Origin: Smallanthus sonchifolius
Lineage: Eukaryota > Streptophyta > Magnoliopsida > Asterales > Asteraceae
DNA length: 64,000 nt
Reading direction: 5' to 3'
Assembly: GCA_023525975.1 (NCBI GenBank)
Contig: CM042032.1
Span: 77,646,260-77,710,259, forward strand
Both the position numbers and the translations under genes were made by a program. The notes under the pieces are model-generated. The model searched no databases and was not told the DNA's origin. It worked only from the letters and a program-made list of their open reading frames with translations. This document shows positions 11,635 through 22,689 of the stretch, in pieces (the first letter of the stretch is position 1; each line of letters begins with the position of its first letter).

Positions 11635-13300
11635 TGATATGTCCTAAATTATACATGTTTTGCATGCGTAATAATCCTCATATTATGGTACTAATTGATT
11701 AATAACCTTGCAATTGATACTTAAAACGTTAATATTTCACAATTGCAGGTTATTCGGTGCTCCAAGATAAACAAAGCAAAAACCAGCTTAAAACATGAAG
11801 AAATCAAGCTTTTGGAGTACCAAACCCAAGCATTGACCCCGAAGAAGTCAAACCAGGTCAACACAAGTAGCTAAAAGGAAAAACAGGAGGCAAGGAGGGG
11901 ATGCACGACCGTGCATCCCCTTGCACGACCGTGCAAGGCCCAACTTGCTCTCTAAGGGACCAGTACACTGTCCCGTGTACCCTGTTTGATTCGCGAGGTG
12001 TTTGCACGCCCGTGCAATCTAATGCATGGCCGTGCATTGCTCATTTTGAGGCCTATAAATAGATGGCTTGAGTTCTTCATTCCACACACCTCATACATCC
12101 CTTACACACCCCAAGAACACACCAGAGAAAGCTTATTTCATAGTTATAGTGTAGTAGTGAGTAGAGGGGCTCTTCCTCCTTGTTCCGCAATAGGGGAGCC
12201 TACGAAACTCAGCATTATGCTAGTTGGTATGGCCATTCGTGGCTAGACTCTTTGTATTGCTAAGGTGAAGATGAAGTTTGGTGCATGTTAATGTTTAACG
12301 TATTAATCCAAGTGATGTGTTTATGTCTTTAACTATTCGTCCTTAAAACCACCATTTTGGTGGGCTTTTATTATTGTCTAAATCCGTCTTTATATTTGTG
12401 AGTGTTCTTGATTTTTAAAGTGTAAAACCTTTTTAATCAAACTTCTATTAAAGCTTGTACGTCTTTATACAAGTAGAGATTGATAAGCCAAGGCTTGGTT
12501 AATACTATTAAGGTCGTACGTCTTTATACGCGCTTATTATGCAACCAAGAATTGGTGAACTCATGTTGGGAACGTTACGTCTTTATACTTGGTCCCATGG
12601 TTACACCGCCTCCCGGTGAGCAAAATATAATCACCTATTTAACTCTAATATAAAGCGTTTTACGTTCGATGACTTAAACCAACCTGGAGATGACCATTCG
12701 AAGGGTTGAGGGTAATTGTTGTCCTTAACGAGAGGCACTACCACTTATTAAAGCTTTTAAATTTGCAAATCAAATGTCATGAGGACGAGACTCTAGCGGT
12801 GACCCGGGTCACACATTTGTAGTAGTCATATCACTAGATTAGTCAACTTAACATTATCACGTACCAAGCGGATTCGAAACCCAAAGTAGTACTATTCGTA
12901 ACCTGATCATTTCCAACATATTTACTTTCCAGTTATTTACTATTCTGTTCGTTACATTTATGTTACACATTTCACGTACGTTTTACCTTTTCTGTTATTT
13001 ACTTTACCGCCATTTACTTTTCTGTCATTTACTTTCCTGTTCCACAAGCACACAAAACTCACTCACTAATTAAACCGGCTAAACGTTAACAAAAGTTGAG
13101 TATTGGGATTCGACCGTGTCCATTGGTTCGATACTTGGTTCTTACCTAAACTATATTACGCTGTGATAGGTACACTTGCCTATTGTGTGTGTTTTTAAGT
13201 TAAAGTAATTATCATTTTATAAATTTAAACCTGATTTTGTGAAACCATAATCTCTAAATATTATTATATAATATTTAACTATATCAAAATTCACACATCA
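11635..13300 (+). repeat. LTR, second Athila/Tat-type family
   Basis: Bounded by TGATATGTCC and ACACATCA, preceded by the polypurine-type AAGTGTGGGGTATT. Length 1666 bp. TATA-like CCTATAAATAG is at about 12053-12063. It contains repeated ACGTCTTTATAC motifs (12460-12590) and palindromes such as TGCACGACCGTGCA (about 11902-12035). It lies inside the 3' noncoding region of the element ending in the LTR at 13694-15320, so it marks a nested insertion; its 5' partner is not in the window. Confidence 0.8.
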
Positions 13301-13693
13301 GGTACCACGTTAAGTTAAATTTTAGAGGTTTTTGAAATTTCATAGCACACCACTCTCTTTTTAAGAGAATAAATATGAGATTCGGTGGTGCATGAAATCT
13401 ATATCGTTTAACCCGTGCCTAGACATGACCGTGAGACGGGATTAGGTAGAGCTGTAGCTTTTGAGTGTGAGTCCCATAGATTGATTGATAAGCTGTATAA
13501 AATGGAATTAGAACACAAAACGGGGGCTTGAAAGTTGGTGGTTGGGTTTAATCAGATAGAAATATCAATTGTTGCTTTTTAACGCGTGAGTATGTTTGGC
13601 TAATTGAATAATTGAGATTGTGAAAGCTATGTCCAGTTATGATTCCATTGTAGACTTTTTCGGGGACGAAAAAAGGTTAAGTGTGGGGATGTT
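13301..13693 (+). other. 3' noncoding remainder and polypurine tract of outer Athila-like element
   Basis: 393 bp between the two LTRs with no ORF. It ends CGGGGACGAAAAAAGGTTAAGTGTGGGGATGTT, the purine-rich signature that precedes Athila-type 3' LTRs (given here only as a position guide, about 13660-13693). Confidence 0.65.
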
Positions 13694-15320
13694 TGATGTA
13701 GTGCAAAGCACACATCTTTATTCCATTGTATTCGTGCATTTTTAGATAGTTTCGTATTCGTTTTTAGTCGTTTTAGTGTACATTTGAGTTTTTGTTATGT
13801 TTACAGGAGCTCATGTGAAGTATAAAGTCAATTCACGAAGAAACCGAGTAAGAGAGAAAATCCCAAGAAATTAAAGTCAAAAATTTGGAAAATCAATCCT
13901 TCGCGGTACACTAAGGAGGAGAAGATATGTCTCGCGGTACGCGAGAAAAGCCAGAAGGGCGCCGGACTATATTGTCCATCGCGGTACGCGAAGGACCAGC
14001 ATCACTGCCTCATGGTACGCGAGGGCCATAAAATTCCACAAAAAGCCCTAATTGATCATTGAAAAGAATTTGAAGGCTATTGTGATAGAGGTTCGACATT
14101 CAGTCAGCTAGAGGGTGCTCTGAGGCGATTTTGGTGAAGAAGGAAGCTTGTGGATTCGTTTGTCGAAGCTAGAGAGGTCAATTCGGTTAGGATCAAATCA
14201 TTCGACTTTGATTATTCGTTCTTGCATGTTTATTCAGTTGTTTGAAACCATGTTTGTTGTTTTTATTACTGATTTCTTGGTTTTGATTATGGTTCTTGGC
14301 TAAACTTATGATACTGCCTAGGTTATTGACGAATACTTGTTAAATATTAGGTTTTTATCGGTTTTTGGATATTTTATGATGGTTTAGTGATATTGTAATG
14401 ATTTCAGTTCAATTGCTATGATGTATGTGCATGCTCTGATTTGATTTGGTATTGATTATTTATCCCGCATGTGTTCTTGTTGAATGTCTTTCAGCTATAG
14501 ACGCATGTTTAGGTTGCTCGCTTAATCGGTTATGACTGTTGTGGTATTTCTAGACGTAGTGATCCATAGTGATAGTAATTGATGTTGAATTAGATTGAGT
14601 GTTCTTCCTATCTCGATACCCGAAAAGTGAGAGGTTGTCGGTTAGTCTTCATTACTAAGATTCCGAATGTAAACTGTTTGAGAGGAAGTTTCCCTTAGGT
14701 TTCTAGTAATCGTTGCTAGTCCGTGTCATAGTGTTTTGTTCTGAGATTACCCCGTGCATCTTTGATGTATTGTGGATAGTGAGACTGAGAGGTGATCTGT
14801 CTTTTGGGTACTTTATTATCGCTGGAGAGACTGAAAGGCAATTCGACCATTTGGTGATCATTGTACATCTTTAGAGTTTCCTCGTTGGTGACACCGTGAG
14901 AGTGATTAGGGATCCACTAGGTTGTCTAGAAGTGTTATCCTTAGAAAACCAGATCCATCATAGTTTCCATAACCGATTGAAGTCTGAGCTTTGTAAGTAG
15001 GATTCCGACCTAGGTAGTGCCTTCTCTCATCCTTGATATTTCCTGAGTTTCTTGTCTGACTGTTAGCTGTCGTTCATTACTAGTTTAATCATTATTGTAG
15101 AAAACCCCCCAAACCAAATCAACTTTAGTCCGACTCAGAGTCTAGTTAGCTATAGTAATGTCTGAAGGGTTCAATAATCCGGTTTACCATTAAGCTGTGC
15201 TACACTCGATAGGTTCACTTTCCTGTCAGTGCAGTTTAGTTCATAGGTACTCCATTTATTACTTAGGAGTCTAGATTAGGTTTTATTTATTTGTTTTTAT
15301 AGACCGTCTGGGCGACATCA
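13694..15320 (+). repeat. 3' LTR of outer Athila-like element
   Basis: Bounded by TGATGT and ACATCA (inverted). Length 1627 bp. Same family as the minus-strand LTR at 4840-6478. Contains four palindrome-like blocks (CTCGCGGTACGCGAG and variants, about 13898-14026). The first flanking bases, TCCTC at 15321-15325, belong to a copia integrase frame, so the right edge of the original insertion is preserved. Confidence 0.88.
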
Positions 15321-17260
15321 TCCTCACACTAGCGAATAGAACGTCTTTTTCGAGCGTCGCAACCACCATGTTGTTGAAACTGGCTTCAATCTTCTTGTTT
15401 AGTTATATGTTCCTCAGCAGTTTTAGCATTTTGCCTTTGACATTGTTGTTTATCTAATCAACTGCAAGCCCTCTCGCACATCCTCCAACACATCACCTTT
15501 TGAACATCTATTCAAAAGATCTCTCGGCTATTCATTTCTTCGCTTTGGTTGTAAATGTTTTCCCCATCTGCGATCATACAATCATCATAAGATGGATTTT
15601 CGTTCCACACCGTGTAGCTTCCTTGGTACAACCTGCTACAGTTATTGATGACTTGATCCTCACACTGACCGCATCTACATTGCACGCCATATGCGTTTCA
15701 ATATCACTTCCCCTTCGCCAATCCTATTCTTCTACATCCACATCTTCCTCATCCTATCCTTACACTTCCCCCTCAGACTCTCACTTTCGTTTTCCTTCCT
15801 ATATTGAACCAATCACACATCCTTCACCACCTTCACACACCTAACCCTCCCAATCATCGTCTCCTTCATTACCCACATCTTAAAGCACCCCTCCTTCTTC
15901 TTAATCATCACATTCACCTCCACCACCTCCTCCACAACCTCGTACAGGCCCTTCCAATCTACGACAAAATCCCAAATCTCATGTTCCTTATAGTCCTTCA
16001 ACTAATCATACAACCACGTCTTCTGCTTCTCTATCTGAGCCATCATCCTTCACATTTGCAAATCAACATTCGAAGTGGTGTCAAGCCATGGCTGATGAAA
16101 TTAAAGCACTTGTCCAAAATGTAACATGGTCTTTAGTTCCTCGTGTTCCCTAAACTAACGTTATTTGATTGCAAGTGGGTTTGTAGGCTAAAGTAGGATC
16201 AATATGGTGAAATTACTCGCTACAAAGATCGTCGATTTTGACAACAAACATGGGTTGATTTCAATGAATTTTTTAGTCATGTTGTCAAATCCACCACTCT
16301 CTTGGGTCTTATCCCTTGAAGTTACAAAGCAATGGCCTCATCGCCAGCTAGATGTGTAGAATGCCTTCCTTCATGGTGACCTTACAGAGACGGTCTACCT
16401 TGGCTTCACGGGCATGGTTTCACCGTCTATCACAGACTCTTCACAAACTGGGCTTTACTGACTCAAAGACTGATCCTTCCCTGTTTACTTACAATTCTGG
16501 GAACACCCTTATTTACATTCGTGTTTATGTTGATGACATCACTGTCACTGGTAACAATACCAACACAGTCCATCAAATCATGCGTCAACTTGGAAAAGAC
16601 TTTGCCCTTTAGGATCTTGACATATTAGACTACTTTCTAGGCATTGAAATTGTCCCACAAGGATGGAATATTCTTCTTTCTCAAAAGGAATACACATTCG
16701 AGGTCATTCAGCAAGCCAGTCTTTCAATTGGTTTCCTCACCAATGAGCACATCTCAAATATTATCTCTTGGGGACATCCCTATTTTCCGAGTCTGTCAAA
16801 TATCGTCAGATTGTTGGGGCCCTTCAGTATGTCACTCTATCCGAACCAAATATCACTTTTGTTGTTAACAAAGTATGTCAATACATGCATGCTCCTTCAG
16901 AGAACCACTAGTCTGCTGCCAAACACATTTTACGCTAATTAAAGGGCACTATTGATCATGGCTTACTAATTCGCACTACTTAAAGGGCACTATTGATCAT
17001 GGATCCCAAATTCAAGTCTTCACTGACGCTTATTGGCAAGGATCCTCACCATTCATGCCTTCTCCGATGTGAACTGGGCTTGTTGTCCAGAGTACTATCG
17101 GTCGACAAGGGAAATTGCTATCTATTTGCGATCTAGTTTTAGTTCCTTGACCGCACGAAAACATAAAACAGTTTCCCGGTCATTCACTGAATCAAAATAC
17201 AAAGCCCTACAGATATTGTTGCTGAACTAACCTCCGTTTTTTTCGGCTTGTTTAGAAGTA
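15321..17260 (+). pseudogene. Ty1/copia integrase, RT and RNase H remnant (right half of split element)
   Basis: Opens inside integrase: HTSE*N then FERRNHHVVETG, VYLINCKPSRTSSNTSPFEH, CKCFPHLRSYNHHKMDFRST. RT follows from about 16160 (CKWVCRLK), with VYVDDITVTGNN (catalytic YVDD) near 16530 and a RNase H-like tail to about 17230. Many frameshifts and stops interrupt it. A serine/proline-rich linker at 15700-16100 joins integrase and RT. The gag half is likely the segment at 6980-7345. Not functional. Confidence 0.88.
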
Positions 17261-17709
17261 AAGCAACGGTTCAAATTCCAAATAAGATGTTACATATTTC
17301 AAAAATTAATTCAAATAAAATCGATCCAAATATACCGGTCAGGATAAAACGCTTTAAATTCTAAACCAAATACAACGGTTCTCTTGGACTGCTGTAAAAG
17401 GTACCAATTAGGAAAAATTCTAACCCAATAAACATCGGTTTGCTCGTTCAAAGCGGTTCAAACACGTCTAAAACCTCAAACCGCTTTATATTTTGAGAAG
17501 TTATATAATCAAATATTATTTGAGACAGTTTTATTACTTTTTGAGACAGTGTCATATGAAACCGCTTTAAATTAGAATTTTTGAATGCCATAAAAATACT
17601 TTTTTGTATTAGTGAGCTTTTGAAAGAAATCCAACTTGAATGAATATATTCGAATAAGGATTGCTATTACGACTTACCTTTTACCCAATCAGAACCAATT
17701 GAACAGTAA
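17261..17709. other. Noncoding spacer
   Basis: No ORF. Several AAACCGCTTTA / AACGGTTCAAA motifs recur in both orientations between 17260 and 17570, which suggests a decayed inverted-repeat element, but its ends could not be fixed. Confidence 0.3.
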
Positions 17710-17933
17710 TGTAACGCCCTAAGCAAATGCCACATCGGTCGTGAACATAAGACGTGCTGGGTCTGCCTAAAACATCAACAAACGCGTTTTGGGTGCATTC
17801 ACTGTGGAAGGGAGGAGAAGTCAATAGTTAAGCGTCTTTGGATGGGAGTAATTTAGGGATGGGTGACCCATAAAAGGTTTTCACCCGGAAAACGAAAACC
17901 AAATCTGTAAGCTCATAGTTGGCAAAACGTACA
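17710..17933 (+). repeat. Cassandra-like TRIM LTR with 5S rRNA-derived segment
   Basis: Starts TGTAACGCCC and ends ACGTACA. At 17826-17868 it holds AGTTAAGCGTCTTTGG and then GGGATGGGTGACC, matching the 3' half of plant 5S rRNA (AGTTAAGCGTGCTTGG ... GGATGGGTGACC), which is the defining feature of Cassandra terminal-repeat retrotransposons in miniature. Eight bases downstream, TGGTATGAGAGGCCGG at 17941 looks like a degenerate initiator-tRNA-Met primer-binding site. No 3' LTR was found. Confidence 0.75.
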
Positions 17934-17984
17934 ATATTAATGGTATGAGAGGCCGGATATCACTGTAAAATAAACTAAACATTT

Positions 17985-18110
17985 CCTTTTTTTCCTCTCC
18001 TATCGTCCAAAAAAACGTGGAAGATAGTCTACCAAATTAAAGAACATATTTTTCCTCTCCAATCGTCGAAAAAACGTGGAAGAAAGTCTACCAAAGAAAA
18101 CACATATGTT
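17985..18110 (+). repeat. Tandem direct repeat, about 64 bp x 2
   Basis: CCTCTCCTATCGTC...ACGTGGAAGATAGTCTACC at about 17993-18032 recurs as CCTCTCCAATCGTC...ACGTGGAAGAAAGTCTACC at about 18053-18094. Lies in what would be the short interior of the TRIM. Noncoding. Confidence 0.6.
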
Positions 18111-18863
18111 GACTTTAAACTCATGCCAATAAACAACTCCCTCACTCCCTGCATGAGTATACATATTCATCGTCTATAAATAGTATTGAATACGTAAAAT
18201 AACTTTATATTGATACATTTCTTCTTATACGATGACTGCCGTCCGTCTTCCTTCATCGTTTCTTTATTATCTTCGATCGTTAATTCTGCAACTTCCTTTT
18301 TCAATCTCTTTTTGTCAATGCTTTGTTTATGAAAACCATTGAAATGGATGATAATTAAGTCGTCCAGTGTACTCACCCCGCACCCCTTGCGGGGGATGAG
18401 GTGGAAGAATGGTGCCGTGGGAAACACCACACCACTGTACGCGTCACTGCTAGTGGTGCCCTACTCGGGGTTGTGGCACTGCTCGGTGATGAAGACAAAC
18501 AAAGAATAAATGACGAGCGGGATGGAGAAGATGATGTGGTACAATAGGATGAGCGGGAACACAGCCACCCCTTCGAGGCGGGATGACCATATCGATATCT
18601 GTTAACCTCGTATCATACTTTGTTATTTAACTAGTCCCAACTTTTGTAAATGGAACTTGATATTTGTAAATGCCATGTATTTTGTAAAAATGATTTGGTA
18701 AACCTAAAATGAAACTAATTTCAAAATATTATTATTTGTAAAGTCTTCCACACATAAATTGGTCAGATATCTTAAAAATGTTGAAATTTAAAAATTAAAT
18801 TTCAATACATCTTTTTGTAAATGTTATGTATTTTGTAAAGATCCTTTATGACAAAATCCGTTT
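18111..18863. other. Noncoding, GC-rich patch in AT-rich DNA
   Basis: No gene recognised. 18370-18590 is a GC-rich island (GCACCCCTTGCGGGGGATGAGG) of the style seen in small DNA transposons, but no terminal repeat or target duplication was found. The remainder is AT-rich. Confidence 0.25.
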
Positions 18864-19160
18864 CACTACTAGAAAACTTGGTGTTTATGACAACATTTTT
18901 GTCGCAAATAACCTTTTTGTGACCGAGAATTGATAGTAAACACCTCCGTGGGTGTGGGTGTGGGTGTTTGCAGGCATGGAAAATTTTTTTTGACCAAATT
19001 TATCGACAACTTTTGCGGTCACAAATTTTATGACCGGTCTACGACCGCGTGCTTTGGACGGCTTGTTTTTGTGACCGCTAGTTTTGCGACCAATTTGTGT
19101 CCACTCATTTTGCGACTGATTTACGACCGCCAGTTTTGCGTTTTGCGACCGTTTTTTTTC
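18864..19160 (+). mobile_element. CACTA transposon left end
   Basis: Starts CACTACTAGAAAA, the CACTA (En/Spm) terminal motif, followed by subterminal repeats of TTTTGTGACCG / TTTTGCGACC in both orientations to about 19155. No matching right end with the same subterminal repeats was found, so it is an orphan end. Confidence 0.7.
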
Positions 19161-19214
19161 TTTCGTCGATTTATATTTAATAATAAAATTCTCAAATTAC
19201 TTGAAACACTAATC

Positions 19215-19354
19215 TTTTTTTGAACGACACCTAATCTACACCACAATTAATTTACACCAATCCGCTTATGGTAGGGCTCGAACCCTTAACCTCAAGGGGA
19301 GCTGATCACCTTAACTCCAAATGATTTTACCATTAGACCAAATCCCCCACTCAC
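19215..19354 (-). mobile_element. SINE (tRNA-derived), with 16 bp target duplication
   Basis: On the minus strand it has a box A-like TGGTCTAATGGTAAAATC and a box B-like GGTTCGAGCCC, and ends in an A-run (19215-19221). It is flanked by an exact duplication ACTTGAAACACTAATC at 19199-19214 and 19355-19370. This is a complete SINE insertion inserted by target-primed reverse transcription. Confidence 0.85.
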
Positions 19355-19370
19355 ACTTGAAACACTAATC

Positions 19371-21371
19371 CGTTTAACTACATGTCTTCGTGTTCTTAAC
19401 GTCGTGTCATAAATTGATGTATCTAATCCATACCGAATGAAATTCATAATAGTTATAAATATAATTTTAAATTAAGTTAATTATAGTAATAAATAATCAT
19501 AAAATTCATAATTAAATAAATCGTAGTTTCATTACAATTAAATAACCATAACAACGTCCTTTTTTGCGTAAATAACATTTTTACATCTTTATTCTAATAA
19601 AAGAATATATATTCTAATAAATAAGTGGACGCATGTTATCACCACATTCTATCTCACACGTTTTTTCCCCCCAAAGCAACATTTACATACTCCATTCAAT
19701 CTCTCCATATTTAGCTCCATTTTTTTAGAAAATTACATAAATAAATATTTTATCAAATCAATTCATCATTATTACCATTGACTCACATTTTTTTAAAATT
19801 TTTCATCAAAAGTAAATATTTTATTTTAGAAAATCGAGTTTTTAAAGTTTTATAACTAAAAAAGAGAATTTTTAAAAATTTCCTATTAAAAAACAACATT
19901 TTTTATTTTACATATAAAATTTAAAAATACTACTTTTGTATTTTAAATAAATATGTGTTAAAATAAAGTTTACTAATATTTAATTAGTAGTTTTTTTAAT
20001 TAAGTTTGATATTTATAAATAATTTTTTTTATTTGTAAATTTTAATAGTTAGTTTTTAATTAAAATTAAGAAACATGTAAATATTTATTTTTAAAAGTGT
20101 ATTATAATTTAAACTTTATTTTTTAAATGGCGAGATTTTTTTTTTCAAAAAAATTATGTTTGGTTTCAATTCTAATTTATTAGTTTTAATTTTTTTCATA
20201 TTTAATTTTGGAATTTTAAATTTAAATTGTGCGGATATATTAAGAAGTGAGATTTTTAAAATTTGGAGTTTTATAATTTGAATTTAAAAGATGATATATT
20301 GTTGAAATATAAATTTTATTTGTATCTTTTTTTAAATGAGAGATTTAGTATTAAAAGTTTAGCGAGATTTTCCGTATACAATGCGAGATTTAAAAATAAT
20401 TAAATTTTGATACATAAGTTTAATTACTACTTAAATATTTGTAAATATATTACAACATTAAGGTTAAAGTTTCTACAAAAAGGTTGATAGTTTCAAAAAT
20501 CTAATAAAATGGAGACATAACGTATGGAAGGAAATTGTTCACAAATTTGATTATCTCGGATTTCTTTGACTCCCTCCTGGCTTCAGTCAGGTTCGCACCG
20601 TCTATGACCTTTATGTTGATCGGTTTTGGCTATTTAGTGTTTTCAGTCATTGAAAAAAAGAAACTCCATTCTTTGTTGCATTTAGCATGTGTTAATATTT
20701 TTTGCATTTCAATTCGGTTTTGGTATTGAAATTACGAAACACTAAAGTGTATATGATGATCTTTAATTTCGTTAGATCGTGTTCTTCATCTTTATGTTCT
20801 AATCTTTTGATTATGTTCATTTTTTATGTTTTAAGAAAATCTTTTTGCACATTTGAGTTCTGGTGCTGCAGAATTTTAATAAATTATTATGCCTTTAGAG
20901 CTGTAATCGTGAATTAGGAACTGTCATTCTCTAAATATATTTGATGCATCAAATTCAAATTCCTTAGATTAAGAAAGTCACAGGTAAAGTTCAATATTTT
21001 TTTTCAATGTATAAAGATTTAAGATTTTTTTATTCTACTGATATTTTTGTATGTTTATATGGTGTTATGTCAAGACCATAGTTTTAATTTTTATTTATAT
21101 GTATAAAATGTATAAGTTTATGATTATGTCTAGAAAGCAAAACACATTAATTTTTGTTTTATTGATTATTTTTATCTAGATATAATTTCTTTGTTTATTT
21201 TTGTTATGATAAACAAAATATTATACAATAAACGGATGTTGTTCTTTAGAAATTATATTTGTAACATCATAATATATAAAAAAAGGTGTTTCTATTGGAG
21301 AATCCATTTTGTCTCTATTTTTCTTAGTGAAGCGTATTTAAAAAAATCTTTTAATCAAAATTAAAGGTCCA
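19371..21371. other. AT-rich noncoding stretch
   Basis: Very AT-rich with long T and A runs. Short open frames at 20535-20917 have no recognisable composition or domain. Nothing else supported. Confidence 0.4.
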
Positions 21372-21505
21372 AGGTCATTTGAAGAAATTCACACAGTTAC
21401 TGGACGTATATTACATATCTTTAGAGACGCATGATATTCTCTTGGACTATTAGATGATGACATGGAATACATCGAATCAATTGAAGAAGCAATTGTACTC
21501 AAAGT
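21372..21505 (+). pseudogene. Helitron RepHel helicase fragment
   Basis: About 45 codons read RSFEEIHTVTGRILHIFRDA, a stop, then YSLGLLDDDMEYIESIEEA. This is the conserved segment of the plant Helitron Pif1-type helicase (pattern SFEEIRTV.G....TFRDAC...GLLDDD.EY...I.EA). Nothing before or after is recognisable. A captured or decayed fragment. Confidence 0.7.
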
Positions 21506-22440
21506 GTGCATGTTTATGTTCATGTGATGAAATAGATAAATATGATAGTTCTTATTGAAATAGGAAAGTACAAATCATAAAATAATGAAAATACAAGTGC
21601 CGGAGTAGTTAAAATAAGGGCCGGAGGTTCCTGGGGATTACACTCCGACAGCAGCAGTAGGATTGGTGGTGGTCGTACGGGTTTAACAGTGGAGGTACGG
21701 TGACAGTAGGTGGCCGTTAGCGACCTGACGGTGGTCATGGTGGTTCACATTGGCAGGTGGTGGTAATACGGCATTAGTGTTTGGAACAGCGGTGGTTTCA
21801 TGTTGTGTTAATTTGAACGATGGTGATGTTATGACAGTGGCAGTAGTTGTAGGAATGCTACGATGGAGATGGTGGTCGACCACAGCTTGGTGGTGGTGGT
21901 ACGGAATCACTGTGATGGCTGTTACGAGATAATTAAGGTTAGCAATGGAGGAATAGTGGTTGTATGATTGTACGGGTTTTCCTGGTGGTCGAAGCATAAC
22001 AGTAGTTAATGGTGGATGATGGTAGCTCATGGTGGCGAATGCAAAGTAAGGCGATGACGGCATTACTTGAAAGTATAACCGGCGAGCCGAGAAGAGTTGT
22101 GGGCATGGTTGAAAAGAACGGTTTGGGTCGAGTCTCGGTTACATTACGAGTTCGTGCTCGAGAAGGTAAAATTCCTAAACTCGTAGAACATTGATTGGGT
22201 TAATGAATCGGGTTATGACATCGGGTTGAGGTGTACGAGTAAATATTATATTGACAAAAAAATAATTATTTAATAATAATAAAGGTCACTTATCAACCGA
22301 ACAACTATGATGGTTATCGATGCTAGAAGATTAAAACACGATTCGTTGTGGATTATGAATAATTGATTTGAAATAGGAAATGGACAATTCATATTTTTGG
22401 GATCTAGATAAAAACAAACGGACAATTCATGAAAGTCTCA
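21506..22440. other. Low-complexity GGT-rich region
   Basis: 21640-22060 is rich in GGTGG / GTGGT, giving artificial W-, V- and H-rich frames on both strands. Simple-sequence expansion is the better reading. The rest has no feature. Confidence 0.45.
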
Positions 22441-22680
22441 GAGAGGCGGCCCTCTCAGAGTCGGTCCTCTCAGAGTCGGTCTTAAGGATAAACACACTGA
22501 GTATCGGCCCCTAGCACAACACAAAGTCCTGAACGCAAGTTCAAGAGACACTTACGAGTGCCTGGAGGCTCTCCTAGCCGACACTCAAGTGTGGCTAGCG
22601 ACTCTCCTAGCCGACACTCATGTGTGGCTGGCGACTCTCTCAGCCGACACTCTAATGTCTCAGCCGACTCTTGCATTAAT
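22441..22680 (+). repeat. Imperfect tandem repeats
   Basis: CTCTCAGAGTCGG repeats at 22450-22482, then about three copies of a 33 bp unit beginning CGACACTCAAGTGTGGCTAG (about 22578-22660). Probably part of an LTR; no ORF. Confidence 0.55.
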
Positions 22681-22689
22681 TAATAGAAT

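Noticed and set aside
4127..15320. The inverted 5' LTR plus gag N-terminus (4127-6478) and the plus-strand gag C-terminus to 3' LTR (7346-15320) as one element rearranged by a local inversion
   Set aside because: The coding halves are complementary, but the LTRs are strongly diverged and the flank of the inverted LTR (ATTCT) is not the copia integrase sequence or TCCTC found at the other LTR. Two separate insertions fit better.
17826..17868. Genuine 5S rRNA gene
   Set aside because: Only the 3' half is present, with mismatches, inside LTR-like ends and followed by a primer-binding site.
20535..20917. Two hydrophobic short frames resembling small membrane proteins
   Set aside because: AT-rich DNA gives hydrophobic codons by chance; no start context, homology or neighbours support a gene.
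21683..22063. 126-residue minus-strand frame and other W/H/V-rich frames
   Set aside because: Product of GGT/ACC simple sequence; no domain and biased composition.
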